From assembly GCA_054601695.1 (NCBI GenBank), contig BAAHQB010000171.1:1-64000 (forward strand): a stretch of 64,000 nucleotides of DNA. The letters run 5' to 3'. Shown here piece after piece: positions 1-63,662 of this stretch. This DNA is from Amorphochlora amoebiformis (Eukaryota > Cercozoa > Chlorarachniophyceae). Made by a program: the position numbers and the translations under genes. Numbering within the stretch: the first letter of the stretch is position 1; each line of letters starts with the position of its first letter. A model generated the notes under the pieces. It was not told where the DNA came from, made no database searches, and was given only the letters and a program-made list of their open reading frames with translations.

Positions 1-508
1 ACATATATATTTGTCCATATATATATAATGTATACATAATATTTATTTAAATACACAAGCGCAATGTACACATTATATATATATATATACCTTATATATA
101 TATATACATATATATATACATATATTTGAAGTATATATTGCATATGTTTTCATAGTACACATACACACCCTTCTATCCCTCCACGCATAGCCCCAGGGAC
201 ACCGTATACTGTCGGGTTAGGTTTAGAGATAGTTCAAGATCGACTCATAGTCCGGTTTTGGGTAAGGGATAAAGGTTTAGATGTCATCCTTAGGGTTGCG
301 GGGGGGAAGGCATTGAATGCCATAATTTTGCGTAAGGGTTTGAGTTCGTGGTGGAATTATTCAATCTAATGTCCATGCTGAGGGAATTTTCCCCATTCTG
401 AGGGAGCTTTCCTCATTTGAGGGAACTTTCCTCATTCTAAGGGAAATTCTCCTTATATTCTAAGGGAATTTTCGTTCCTTCTATAAATCAATCTCTATGC
501 GTGTCTGT
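1..508. other. Sequence beyond the 3' end of gene A
   Basis: AT arrays occupy about 1-130. About 150-375 is unique sequence with scattered TTAGGG-like words. 378-474 is an imperfect short tandem repeat, and 480-508 is unique. No supported coding exon was seen. Confidence 0.6.
378..474 (+). repeat. About 20-bp imperfect tandem repeat, 5 units
   Basis: Units of the form CTGAGGGAATTTTCCCCATT repeat five times with substitutions (CTGAGGGAGCTTTCCTCAT, TTGAGGGAACTTTCCTCATT and so on). It lies downstream of the gene A stop. Confidence 0.85.
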
Positions 509-7312
<6,804 letters not shown>

Positions 7313-7649
7313 GGAATCCGTGTTTTTTCTCTAAAAGTGTTCGCTCGTTACTGCCGGGCAATACCATGTTAATGTGTCAATGGCACGTGTCGTGGCGGGG
7401 CTTGACAAGCTTGACGGACAACCTCCTGATGTGCAGTCACAGTGCAACTCGCCGAGATAATCAAGCTGTGTACGTCTCGAAGGTCAGAAAATTGCCAAGG
7501 AGAATTGACTTACTGAGAAAGTTGCCGCCAAGGTGCATTGATATACTGAAATATCAACCTCTGTGCATGTACAGTTGTACACTATCAGTCAATGAAACGT
7601 CAGCATTAGTGTGCGCATGTATTTACAATATTATACATGATGTACTATG

Positions 7650-7696
<47 letters not shown>

Positions 7697-7740
7697 GAGA
7701 ATATAGGTATTGGTGTACAGAACATACAATTATGTATATG

Positions 7741-7834
<94 letters not shown>

Positions 7835-7878
7835 TGTATATTTAGTATATATATAGTATATACACACACACACAAATA

Positions 7879-7909
<31 letters not shown>

Positions 7910-8018
7910 CACATACATATCTAGCCTTTGTTTTAATACTAACCTAATATTATATTATGATATATAGTATATATATATATATATATCTAGATATATACTA
8001 ACCTAATATTATATCATG

Positions 8019-8073
<55 letters not shown>

Positions 8074-8331
8074 TTGTATAATGATTAGTATATAATCATA
8101 TACATATGTATTAGATATACTAGTAATATATTACCAGTAATTGTATAATTCAATGATATACTTCGAATTTAGTATACCGTTATGATATGTAGTCTCGTAC
8201 TTCAGACTGGCAGTATCTAGAGTATCTAGAGTATAGTCCAATTCAGTAGCTACCATATTTAATCATTCTCTAGATGCTTTTGGTAACTAGAATATATAAT
8301 TTAAGAAAATAAGGTTAAACCTTGCACGCGC
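7313..8331. other. Intergenic region between genes A and B
   Basis: 7313-7640 is unique DNA with a short tandem repeat around 7487-7550 (two diverged copies of about 32 bp) and an unsupported plus-strand frame. 7660-8070 holds AT arrays and a duplicated word ACTAACCTAATATTATAT. 8100-8331 is unique AT-rich DNA in which TAGAGTATC is repeated. This should contain the promoter of gene A and the 3' end of gene B. Confidence 0.6.
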
Positions 8332-8604
8332 TTACTGCGACTGTGCGACTACTGAATATTCACAACTTCTAGATCTAGAATTTACCAGACTTGCGCAGCT
8401 GCCACGTTAAGACGACCGACAATCCATTGAGTATCCCGAGCAGCACCACGAAACGATTTGTCTTCCACGTATTATTCACTCCCAAAAACACCTGCATCAT
8501 ATGAAACCATCAGAACTACATCTACAAAACAGCTGTATGTATGTATGTGATACATGCATAATATGTAATAATATGTATACTATTTGTTTTATAGACACAC
8601 ATAC

Positions 8605-8643
<39 letters not shown>

Positions 8644-8690
8644 GCACACACTATATCTATATATATATATATTTATACATACATCTATAC

Positions 8691-8745
<55 letters not shown>

Positions 8746-8772
8746 ATACATACATGTAGATATACATATATG

Positions 8773-8848
<76 letters not shown>

Positions 8849-9900
8849 TATATATGTATATTTACATATACCTATGCGTAACATGCATATACAAAATGGA
8901 CTGTGCTATAGATTCCATAAGCTTATGAAAAGTTTCACCTTCTCAGCCCTCTTCAACGTGTTGTTCATCGTCTGATTCCCAACGACAGAGCTATTTACAG
9001 TATTCATGCTGTACACACTACTGCGGCCACGCAAACGTGAGCTTAATTCAGGTTTTGTGGGCTTGTAGTGTTCGATGTTACGAACGTGACCGTTGTCGAT
9101 TTTGGTTGCTTTTGGTGATATTCCTGGCGTCGACGCAGTCGCCATGGTAATGATGTGCTGGTCTGGGGATTGGTTGCGCGGTTTTGCTTTGATCTCCGCG
9201 TCGACGTCCGTTTCAGGAGCGCTATCGAATTCCTCGAGCACTGGAGGAGACTTAGGGAGACTGCCCCGGTTATTTCCAGGCATTCGAAAGCGCCAGGTAC
9301 CGGCCCCACGAACATCCGATGTGACCTGGGCATTATAGACTGGACCAGGGAGAGTTTCTTTGCAATCTATGTGCTCAAAGGTAGCCTTGGATATGCGAGC
9401 CTTAAAGGTTTCGCGAGTGGAGGATCTTGATCGTGTAGACAAGCCTTGCTTGACGGCTTGCGTGGGGCCTTGCGCGGGTGTGGTGAATCCTGGTCCAGAG
9501 ATTTGCGCGGAGGCCTTCATGGAGAGGGAAAGACGACTCTTCGGAGGGCATCTTGATCGAACAGAAAGTACCGAATTCGCCGCCATCCGTGTGTGTGACA
9601 TGTTGGAATTTGGTTCTTGTGGAAGGGAACCAGAGCGTCGTTTTTGGTCGAGGTACAGGATCCGCACCATTCGACGCACAAAAGCAGCACGATTGACAAA
9701 TCCTATGTAAATGCACGTACAAAGGATTGATATTTGCGTATGTTTACATTTCACTTGCCCCTACAAATCGACATATAGGGACGTAGTATATAACGATATC
9801 AATGATATATATATATATATATTATATGTATGTATGTGTAATATATATATGTATATATATATATACAAATATACATGTATATATATATATACACACACAC

Positions 9901-9956
<56 letters not shown>

Positions 9957-11575
9957 TACATACATACACACGCATATATACATATATGTATATATATATA
10001 TATATTATATAAAGGATGAGAGAGGGAAAGAGAGACAAGAGAGAGAGAGCGAGGGAGAGAGAGAGGGAGAGCGAGAGAGAGAGGGAGAGGGAAAGAGAGA
10101 GAGATGTATGGAAAGGAGGAGAGAGAGAGAAAGAGAGAGGGGGGAGAGGGAGAGTGCATTTTGTATTTAATGTTTTATGTTGTACACTACATTTTATATT
10201 TGTTGTATAAACACACATACATAATATATATTTATATACGTATATATATATATTACATATATATATATATATATTATATATATATATATATTATATATAT
10301 ATTCATACTTTTAACACAATACGGAACCTGAGAGGAGTTCAACGCAAAGGATTACGAGAAATACCACCAGTACCATCGAGAGCTCCCGTTTAGATCCGCT
10401 CCCGGACAGCCCTGCCAGAACATTTAAACATATCGTAATAATACGCTCCAGTCTAGGACAGCACAGCGCAAAATAACCAATGATTTTCTTGTGTGGAATG
10501 TGTTATATTAATTTTGAGTTTCGTTTATGCACCTCCGCCAAAGAGGTCCCATAGGAGGAATTCCATCAGGATCTTGATAAGCCAAAACCCCCCGCCGCAA
10601 CGACATACAACGTAGGACCCCCGTTCCCATCACAGGTTATAGCAAATACCCAGAGTAAATCAAGGTGTAAATTAGTACGATCAGAGAGACGATATTTTTT
10701 GCGTAGGTTATGTGGGAAGATTATGGGATTGTACAATGATGAAGACGAGGATGTAAGAGAGCGACTCGAGTTCGGCGCCCTGTACGTTAAACTCGTAGCT
10801 CCAAGCCATGTACTCTTGCAGCCTATCATCCCAACCAATAAGAGGAGAAACGATCCCAGCAGCGAACACAAACAACAAAAAACCAAAAACGTGTTGCGCT
10901 CACTGGAACGGTGCCATCACTTTGGATGCTCTCTATTCATCTATTCTCACCGTTCTTTGGATAGTCTTCGGATATATCGGGCGTACCTGAAAGTAGTGAG
11001 CAACAAGAAGATTAGTGTCATAGAAAGGCAGGCAGAGAACCCTAATCTTACGACCAAGCGTAACATTTGGCCCGATTGTGGCTAGGGTTCCCATCTTTGA
11101 CATGTCAATGTTGATGACACGAAATTCAGTCGTTTCGAGATGAGTAGGGTTACTCACCATTCTGAGAGCAAGCCAGAGTACAGAAGAGAGTCCGCGCATA
11201 CATTCATCGCCAGTAGCGTGCCAAACTAGCGTAGAAATGTGCACCAAGTGTTATGTTAGTGTTTCAAGTGATGTATAGTAGTACTCATTTACCTCCCAGC
11301 CGAAGCTGACGTCGGCAAAGATAAGGGATACGACGAAGTGCTCACCGAATTGTAGTGACACGAATGGTTTGACGATGTTTCCAGCAACCCCCGTAGCCTC
11401 CTCCATAAAATCGACCATCACCCAACATAGCTCTTGGATACCCTGTAGTAATCTATGTTTTTTACGTACATACGCATATATTCACACAAACATATGTATA
11501 TATATATATATTTATATATAAATATATATATATATATATAATTATAATATAATATTATATATATATATATATATG

Positions 11576-11606
<31 letters not shown>

Positions 11607-11732
11607 GTTATGTATGTTTTACTACAGTACATTGGTGTATATATACATACATACATACAGCTATATAATATATATCTATATATATTATATATATGTATAT
11701 ATATATATATATATATCTAATTATAGATACTA

Positions 11733-11782
<50 letters not shown>

Positions 11783-11818
11783 TTATTCATATATATATAT
11801 ACTATTACATTTACATTC

Positions 11819-11877
<59 letters not shown>

Positions 11878-11907
11878 ATGTCATATATGTATTAAGTATA
11901 TAGATTT

Positions 11908-11976
<69 letters not shown>

Positions 11977-11983
11977 GTATTTA

Positions 11984-12079
<96 letters not shown>

Positions 12080-12086
12080 CACACAC

Positions 12087-12121
<35 letters not shown>

Positions 12122-12434
12122 AAAGATAAATAATTAACTATATAGATGTATGTATATCATATATATACATATCTAAATTTATTTATTATTTTCGGATATC
12201 GTAAACCTTGACGGCGATAAAACTCATGATCCTCACAGCAACATACGTAGCAACAGGCGATCCAGTGATATCCATTACGGCAAATGCTATTATGAACACA
12301 GCGTGAGGGGCCAGCGCCCACATTACGGCCGAGCCTGAATCAACCACCAATCGATATTGAAAGAGCACAGACCAATTAACTGCAAACTCTACAAAATTAA
12401 TGACAAATTGCTTGGAACACGATTATACATACCT

Positions 12435-12505
<71 letters not shown>

Positions 12506-12773
12506 AATACTTAAACTAGATAAGTATGTAATGTACGTCAATACCTACTCTATAGATATGTACTAATGTTCACCGATGGTGTTCGCTAATCGATTGCGGG
12601 TTGCAGTTTGGGTGAAAAGATGGGTGCCCACCAAAACGCACCACAAAACGTCGAGCGTGAAGATAATTATGACTATCGCCGCCTTCAGTTGAACGCCAAC
12701 GGCCGACAAGAAAATCCACCAACCGACCGCTGATTGAATGCTTGCGTATACAAAAAATCATATATACATACAT

Positions 12774-12806
<33 letters not shown>

Positions 12807-12888
12807 TATATATATATATATATTATATAACATAATATATATATATATATATATATAATATAAATTTATATGTATTATATTATTATAT

Positions 12889-12931
<43 letters not shown>

Positions 12932-12942
12932 TTATATATAAC

Positions 12943-13030
<88 letters not shown>

Positions 13031-13118
13031 GCGTATATATATATGTATGAATGTATATATATATATATATATTGATATTATATGTATATATATACATATA
13101 TATATATATATGTATATT

Positions 13119-13171
<53 letters not shown>

Positions 13172-14003
13172 CATATTATATGTCAGCGTGTATTTGTAAA
13201 TGGGATTATCGTTGAGATTATGCTTTTTCGCTAGGGTTCGAACAGTTAAAATTCGCTTAGGGACCAATAGAGTTCCATTGAATATCTGAATGTACCGAAG
13301 GGCATGAGGAAGATCCAGAACCAAGATTGTTGTTTGCAAGGGAAGATCTTGATTTGTAGTCCTCTCATCATGACAATCGATGGGAGGCCGAATACAACGA
13401 ACACAATCTTAATAATACGGTTAAAAGTCGGAAAAAAACAAAAGTTACACATGTGTACAGCTTGATATGTTACCGGTAGTTGAATAGGAAGGAGGAGGAG
13501 AGGATGCAGATTCCCTTCGATTAAAGTGAGCATGAAGATGTACCCAAATACGAATATGCAAACTCCCCAGCAGAAAAACTTCAATCGTCTACGTGTTATA
13601 CACATACCAATGTCATCAAATCAGCGTTGCCCACACTTACGAACAAGGTTCCAAACAAGAAAAAAGTAGGGCAAATAGTCAAAGTTTCTTCCTTGAACAG
13701 GCCAAACGATATCATTTATAGACGAGACGCAGGTATGGAATACCTTTCGGGCCACACTTCAGGCACCAGCATACCGTGAGTATTATACACCAACGCGGTT
13801 GTGAGAGTCATGGTGATTGACGGTCCCGCCAATAGGAAAGGTTCTTGCGCTGCATTTCGAGGCCCGAACGCAAGCATAAGATACAACCCGACCAACGGCG
13901 AGAGAGCGATCAATTTCCCTGCGTCATTCATGTAAAATACCACCCCCAGCCCCTCAAGCACGGAGCCTATTCGACATCCGAACCATGAACTACGATCCGC
14001 CAT
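8332..14003 (-). CDS. Gene B: polytopic membrane protein, about 772 aa, 15 exons
   Basis: Exons in order: 13744-14003, 13637-13687, 13474-13588, 13296-13407, 12574-12729, 12207-12379, 11293-11442, 11158-11225, 10951-10986, 10736-10919, 10533-10572, 10328-10411, 8939-9702, 8386-8491, 8332-8351 (TAA). Phases agree throughout and the total is a whole number of codons (773 with stop). More than ten hydrophobic segments are visible, e.g. [72 protein letters not shown] and [16 protein letters not shown]. Between the last two lies a soluble Ser/Pro/Arg-rich stretch of about 250 residues coded by one exon. I do not recognise the family; a receptor, channel or transporter is possible. The donor at 13637 (GTGTGG) is weak. 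Several introns are very short (31 nt at 10920-10950, 56 nt at 13688-13743); others hold AT arrays. The ATG at 14003 is 129 bp from the divergent start of gene C. Confidence 0.72.
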
Positions 14004-14131
14004 CAACACCTACAGCGGACGTTAGGATGATTTCTGAGAAAATCGCCAAGACCAATTTTCGCTTTTTTTTTCGAGTGTCACTCTGTGTGACATTTATTTC
14101 TTAGAGAAGTGTTTGTCCGGGGGATGTCCCA
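14004..14131. promoter_or_regulatory. Divergent promoter of genes B and C
   Basis: Only 128 bp separate the ATG of gene B (minus) and gene C (plus). It holds a T9 run and the palindrome TGTCACTCTGTGTGACA at 14076-14092. A shared bidirectional promoter is inferred from the spacing. Confidence 0.65.
14076..14092. promoter_or_regulatory. TGTCA-N7-TGACA palindrome, copy 1
   Basis: TGTCACTCTGTGTGACA. It matches 15 of 17 positions with the element at 31115-31131, also in a divergent promoter. Confidence 0.6.
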
Positions 14132-16737
<2,606 letters not shown>

Positions 16738-16826
16738 TTTTAAGAATCCTGCAAATAGATGTCGAAATATATGTGTGTATATTGTTATTTTCGGACGTCT
16801 ATGTATATTATATAGATACGTACTTG

Positions 16827-16903
<77 letters not shown>

Positions 16904-17000
16904 TATATTACATATATATATATATATATATATATATGTTTGTGTGTGTGTATCACATCTAGCCCTCATATTGCGGGGGTTTAAAGGAAATAGTATATAT

Positions 17001-17038
<38 letters not shown>

Positions 17039-17462
17039 GTATATATATTGTTAAAGCAACAATATAAATAGCATAATGGGACGCAGTTCAAAGAGTAGAT
17101 ATCGATAGCTTGTTGAAATATCGTCACAAGTATACCACAGATACCTGGAGATCTCTAGAGATTCCGGAGATTCCTGCAGGTCGTCTCATCCGTTAGAATC
17201 CGGTAGTAACGGGGCTTCTGAGTATTAGGTGACAGGAGCTGGCGTCACGTCATATCATACTCAAGGAACATTCCCGAAGATTCGAGTGTTCGAGAGGTTA
17301 GAAGGTTCCTAGAAATTTCCTGAACGAACTGCATGAGATTTTCCAGTTTTCATCATTTGTTAATAAATCAAGAGGATTACAATCAATCTCTGGGCTATCA
17401 TTCTACCATACCGCTGCGCTAACAGTTTATATATATATGTGTGTATATATATATCAAATATA

Positions 17463-17537
<75 letters not shown>

Positions 17538-17548
17538 TATATTCTCAG
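16738..17548. other. Region between gene C stop and first found exon of gene D
   Basis: Holds AT arrays (16830-16935, 17000-17045), a SINE-like element (17046-17430, minus) and another AT array (17440-17535). The 5' end of gene D must lie here. ATG at 16761 opens a short frame with possible donors, but nothing decides the start. Confidence 0.55.
17046..17430 (-). mobile_element. Dispersed SINE-like element, copy 1
   Basis: On the minus strand it begins with a pol III A-box-like TAGCGCAGCGG (17411-17421) and continues with a body containing GACGTGACGCC, GGAATCTCCGGAATCTC and a tail ATGCTATTTATATTG. The body and tail are recognisably shared with 53630-53970 and 54080-54465. A tRNA-derived head is inferred from the A box; a B box is only approximate. 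Confidence 0.55.
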
Positions 17549-28473
<10,925 letters not shown>

Positions 28474-28766
28474 TTCGCTGGCCGTGGTTGTAACGATACT
28501 TGAACTTATATTAATGTAGTACAGTTTTATTTACACATTATTTAAAATTTTATACTTATATGTATACATCTAGTATATTGACTCCCAAGCTGGCCAGCCT
28601 ATTTAACCGATAGCATAGTCTAGATAATCACTAGAATCTGTGATGACTAGTCTGGTTAATCAAATGCATAGTTTTATGTATATTATATTGTGTGTGTATA
28701 TATATGTATGTAGATATACATGTATATATATATATATATATATATCTAGTATATATATATATTCAT

Positions 28767-28858
<92 letters not shown>

Positions 28859-29445
28859 AGATATATATCTACTAGATACCACATATATCTAGATATCCTA
28901 GATATCATGACTAGATGTTATATCTAGTATATAGATATACGAGATATATATATAACGCACACCAATTTTCAGGCATGATTTAGAATCTTAGATGATCTAG
29001 GACGATTCTAGGCGGTAGCTAGTGAATATATATTTATACACATATTGTATATTACATGTACATACATACACCTACCTATCTAGCTATACCTTGATCATGA
29101 TATGCTAGCTCTAGTCTTAATTACATGCATCGATGCTGGTACGTGTAGGTAGTATCTATAGTGTTGTAATTGTAACGCACGTGAGTTGTACTCGAATTTA
29201 AATCATACATACATCCAGTGAATATGATAAATTGAACTCAGATTCAGTTTGGAGTAAATCGATATGCGCTGATGATCATTAACTTCATGCATTCATGAAC
29301 ATGTACAGCTGCGCCAACTTCCTCTGGGCACGACTACCAAAAGTGCCTTCAAGTTGAGCATATTTAGATTTAGAGATCTAAGACTAGGACTAGAGAGAAC
29401 TAATTAATTCCTACGATACATTTCGAACCACCGGAAATAATCATT
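28474..29445. other. Convergent intergenic region, genes D and E
   Basis: Contains the downstream copy of the 190-bp duplication (28484-28673), an AT array (28766-28855), a cluster of CTAGATAT words (28855-28945) and about 450 bp of unique AT-rich DNA with no supported exon. Confidence 0.6.
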
Positions 29446-30957
29446 TCACCTCCGTGCCGGCATAGGAGTCGATGTCATTGGATCCGCCTCAGGACCTTCA
29501 GGAGGAGCCATGCTGCCCGAAGCTCCCTCCATCGTAGGAGGAGCTGATATCCCACCTTGCTTGTCGAGGAATGATGGAGCAGCTGCAGCAGCCCCAACAA
29601 CAATAAGAGCTGCGACGATGCTCCAAAATTGAAGTGAAGATCCGTCAGAATCTTCCTCTTCTCCTTTGAGGGCGGCGTCAGGGGACAAAGCTTCGAAGCA
29701 GTCGACCCCATCCTCAAGATCGTATGCGATGACCTCTGAAGAGAAGCAGCAGATTCCCGTTTCCTCATGCCAGTTGAAGGCGGCGCACTCCTCAATTTCG
29801 TCGCATTCGAACGCGCAGCTTGCCAAGCTGTTGGTGACAGACTCTGAAGTATCCACTTGGCGACAAGATTCGCGGTTGCCTGCAACCGGACCACCCAATC
29901 CCTCGATGAGGGTACCATTAAGTCCGGTCCCAACGCAAGATGTGTTCGCCCGCAGCTTAAGATTAACAGGGCAGGTCTCCATCATGCAAGGCTCCAACCT
30001 CTCGATTTCTCCGCACCCTGTGCCATTGTGCATGGGCGCTTGCAGGACGTCTCTATAGTGGCGGACGAATCCTTCACCGCAAGTGGCGTTGCATGCTGAG
30101 GGATATTGAAGGGGATGCATGAGTTTTAATACATATCTAGATATTTACGTATGTATAATTTTATAACTCGAACATCAATATGTTGTTACCTGTCTTCTTC
30201 CACTCGGAGACGATGCAATTAATCGGGCAATGAACCGGACCGCAAGGCACCACCTCCTCTAGCACTGGTTTTCGCGCTCCCCAATAGTTTGCCACCTGGA
30301 CGATCTCCCTGGTCCTCTTATGGGAGCCCTCGCACTCTGCTGAGCATGGCTCGTACTCCCATTCGGTGGTTTCGTACTCTTTGGGGCACGGTTTGTTGGT
30401 GCAAGGCTCCACTTCAACGGAGAGGTGTTCGAACTCGCACTCTTTTCCTCCCCGAAAAGCAGGTTGGGTCACTATGAACTCTTTTCGCTTCAGGCCGCAT
30501 CCGCAGGTAGTTGAACACTTGGAAAAATCGCTCCAGGATCCCACGCAGTCCTTCGGCTGAAAGATAGAATACGTGTATAAGAAGACAGAATTGTCTCCAG
30601 GTTGATATGTGTAACTAATTGTTCCTGGAGACCTCTCAAGAAATCGCAGGAAAATCAAGCTACCAATTGCAAAAGTTAAAGACACACCGGGTCATGGCAG
30701 GTGTGCTGGTCCTCGCTCATAAGCCTTCCCTCAAAGCAGGAACAGGCGTATCCGCCGCAGAAGTTGTTGCAGACGTCGGAGCATCCATCGGTTTTTTCCT
30801 TGCACTCATCAATATCGGTGCACGTAACTCCATCCAAATTCAGCTTCATCCCTGGAGGGCATGTTCCTGTCACGGCGGTATTGAGATCATCCTGGCATTC
30901 GGCGCGGGCGCGGAGGGACAGCCCTAGAAAGAGCAGGAAGGGGGTCACGGCTTTCAT
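29446..30957 (-). CDS. Gene E: EGF-TSP1x3-PAN-like membrane protein, 428 aa, 3 exons
   Basis: Exons 30688-30957, 30190-30556, 29446-30095 (TGA) join in phases 0 and 1; introns are 131 and 94 nt. A signal peptide (MKAVTPFLLFLGLSLRARA) is followed by a calcium-binding-type EGF domain starting DIDEC (about residues 48-90). Next come three thrombospondin type 1-like repeats, with WSDFSKCSTTCGCG, WEYEPCSAECEGS and WKKTACNATCGEG as cores. A Cys-rich segment (CAFECDEIEECAAFNW) resembles a PAN/apple fold. A probable transmembrane helix (WSIVAALIVVGAAAAA) precedes a short Pro/Met-rich tail. Such modules serve adhesion or cell-surface recognition in animals and in alveolate and other protists. Start and signal peptide agree. 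It is transcribed away from gene F; the two ATGs are about 200 bp apart. Confidence 0.87.
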
Positions 30958-31155
30958 CTATGCGCAGGTTTGGGTTCTCGCTCAATGCTCAACGGTAATG
31001 CCGATAAGTTTTCCTTTAAGTTTTTCGGGCCGAAAAGATCTGCCTCATGCACACGTACGTGACCCGGCCCCATGTACCCCTCCACTTTTCGGTCACTGTA
31101 CACGTGTCGCATTGTGTCACTCTGAATGACAACTGTGGCGCCGCACACCCAACCA
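30958..31155. promoter_or_regulatory. Divergent promoter of genes E and F
   Basis: 198 bp between the two start codons, containing the TGTCA-N7-TGACA palindrome (31115-31131) and a second GGTCACTGTACACGTGTCGC stretch just before it. Confidence 0.6.
31115..31131. promoter_or_regulatory. TGTCA-N7-TGACA palind​rome, copy 2
   Basis: TGTCACTCTGAATGACA lies between the starts of gene E (30957, minus) and gene F (31156, plus). It overlaps the ATG at 31126, which argues that translation of F starts at 31156. Confidence 0.6.
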
Positions 31156-61854
<30,699 letters not shown>

Positions 61855-63662
61855 TTAGACGGCTAATACGCCGTCCAGCTCTCCGGTAACCCTGAGGGTA
61901 AGGGTACTTGATTGCCCGCTGACAGTCTTCAGCTTGTCTGCGAGCATTAAACCGTCCATGCTTGTATTCGAGAATCGCCTTGCGATGCTGGATGAACCCC
62001 TCCGTATACTTGTTATTGATGCTCGCGGGTACGTTTGGTCTGAATCACCTAGCTGACCGCCGTGCGAGTTTTGCGCTGTGTCTGGTGGTAACGCTGGAGG
62101 GCTTAAGTTGAAGGATGACTGCGGTAGTTCCGGACGAGGAGCAGCTCCACTCTCAGGGCGATCTGATTTGGTGGGTTTCGTCGACGCTTCTGCAGGGCAT
62201 GGCTGGGCGCCAGGGAGGGAAATGCTAAGTCGCTTCGAGTGGACAGCGGAGGAGTTGAGCTTCGAGATCATTATACACTTGAGATTTGAATGGGCGGGAA
62301 GGCACTTGCTCTTCTCAAGTCGTGGTGTCTTCCGTTCATGGGCATCATTCATTCGGGAGGTGTCAGCAGCGCGTCGCGTCGGGGTCTTCCCAGACATTTT
62401 ACCATGTGCTTTACGCAAAGGGACCCAGGCGTAGTATAATATGAGAGCGGTTCCAATAGGAAAGCCATATAAAGCGGCCTCGTTCAATCCCGATCTATCC
62501 TGACCCCACTGCTGTTGGTAATAATCGCCGTAGCTTTGGGATGGACTTTGGACGAGCTGAAGAATCGAACGCGAGATGGTAAAGATCCCTACAACAATCC
62601 CCACGGTGAGGAATAACCACTCTAGCTTCATGACTTTGCTGCGAATCTCGCGTAGCTCCCCATGTCGCAGCTGCCACTGAGATATGGAGCTCCGTCTTCG
62701 CCCGTTGGAAAATGTGCTCAAGCTCTTGGGAGGACTCTTGGCTTGGGCGCGTGTTATAGCTTCGTCGATAAGCACATGGAATCGACGGAACACAGACCAG
62801 ACGGCAAGGCATGCGAAGATGATGAGCACGCCGGTGATTAAGAGCATCTGTTGGATACAGGGTTGAGAAGGATACCTTTTCACTTATCTAGATTGATCAC
62901 GTACCACGGATGCGAAACAACGTTGGTCCGTGACGATCGTCGCGATCGTCAGAGCAAACATTGAGGATATGTAGAGCAGGAATGGAATCATGATTAAGCG
63001 GGTCATTTGGACAACGGAGAGTCTGCTGGCGATATCGTTCACGAAGGAGTTTGACCTAATCGGAGCACAGAATTTCTGAATCAAGCCAAGGTTCAGAGGT
63101 TGGACTGTATTACTCTTTTGACGAGCACAGTCGGCAAGACACGTTCATCGAGAGACCCCTCATCGTTGAATCGACTGAAGGGAAAATAACATCAGTTTCT
63201 CAGGTGAATCGGAAGCAAGGAACTCCAATTCCTATTGCGGTTTTCGAGCCCCAAACAAACCACAAGGTCACATGTTTCCAATGTTCATAATTATGTACAA
63301 TCCGATGAGAGCGACAACTTGAGTTGATAAAAAAAAAAAAGTTACCGATAAGCTCGTATCCGAAGAACAGTACGACCACCGCCGTGACATTGAGAACGAG
63401 GAAGGCCACCGGCGGCATCCCGGCCAACATCCACACGAATAGGAGGAAGGTTTGGGCTGTCGCGAGTATAGAGGGGTACAGGATCTTCCTCTTGGTTTTG
63501 GTCACCACCTGAAGTGTACACGTTGCGATGCATTGTGAGATCATCGTCAGACCAATTGTTGAGGCTTACGTTCTCAGGTAATGCGACTTGGATCCCATGA
63601 AGCAGGAGAAGTACCCCGACCAAAAAGATACGGATCACCGCAGAGACGTCGGTTGCCTGCAT
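61855..63662 (-). CDS. Gene G: seven-helix membrane protein, 508 aa, 6 exons
   Basis: Exons 63570-63662, 63346-63508, 63272-63317, 63114-63174, 62905-63075, 61855-62847 (stop at 61855) agree in phase. Introns are only 28-96 nt. Hydrophobic segments: an N-terminal IRIFLVGVLLLLHG (signal or helix 1), LATAQTFLLFVWMLAGM, FLVLNVTAVVVLFFGY running into VALIGLYIIMN, RLIMIPFLLYISSMFALTIA, LLITGVLIIFACLAVW, WLFLTVGIVVGIFTI and PIGTALILYYAWVP. A 160-residue Ser/Pro/basic tail follows. The layout suggests a seven-transmembrane receptor-like protein; no family-defining motif is visible, so that is inference. It shares the plan of helices plus long Ser/Arg-rich region with gene B, without clear sequence identity. 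The donor GTGACC at 63271 is weak. Confidence 0.77.

Noticed and set aside
29475-30099. Overlapping frames on both strands of gene E
   Set aside because: Shadows of the Cys-rich coding frame, which alone has domains and matching splice phases.
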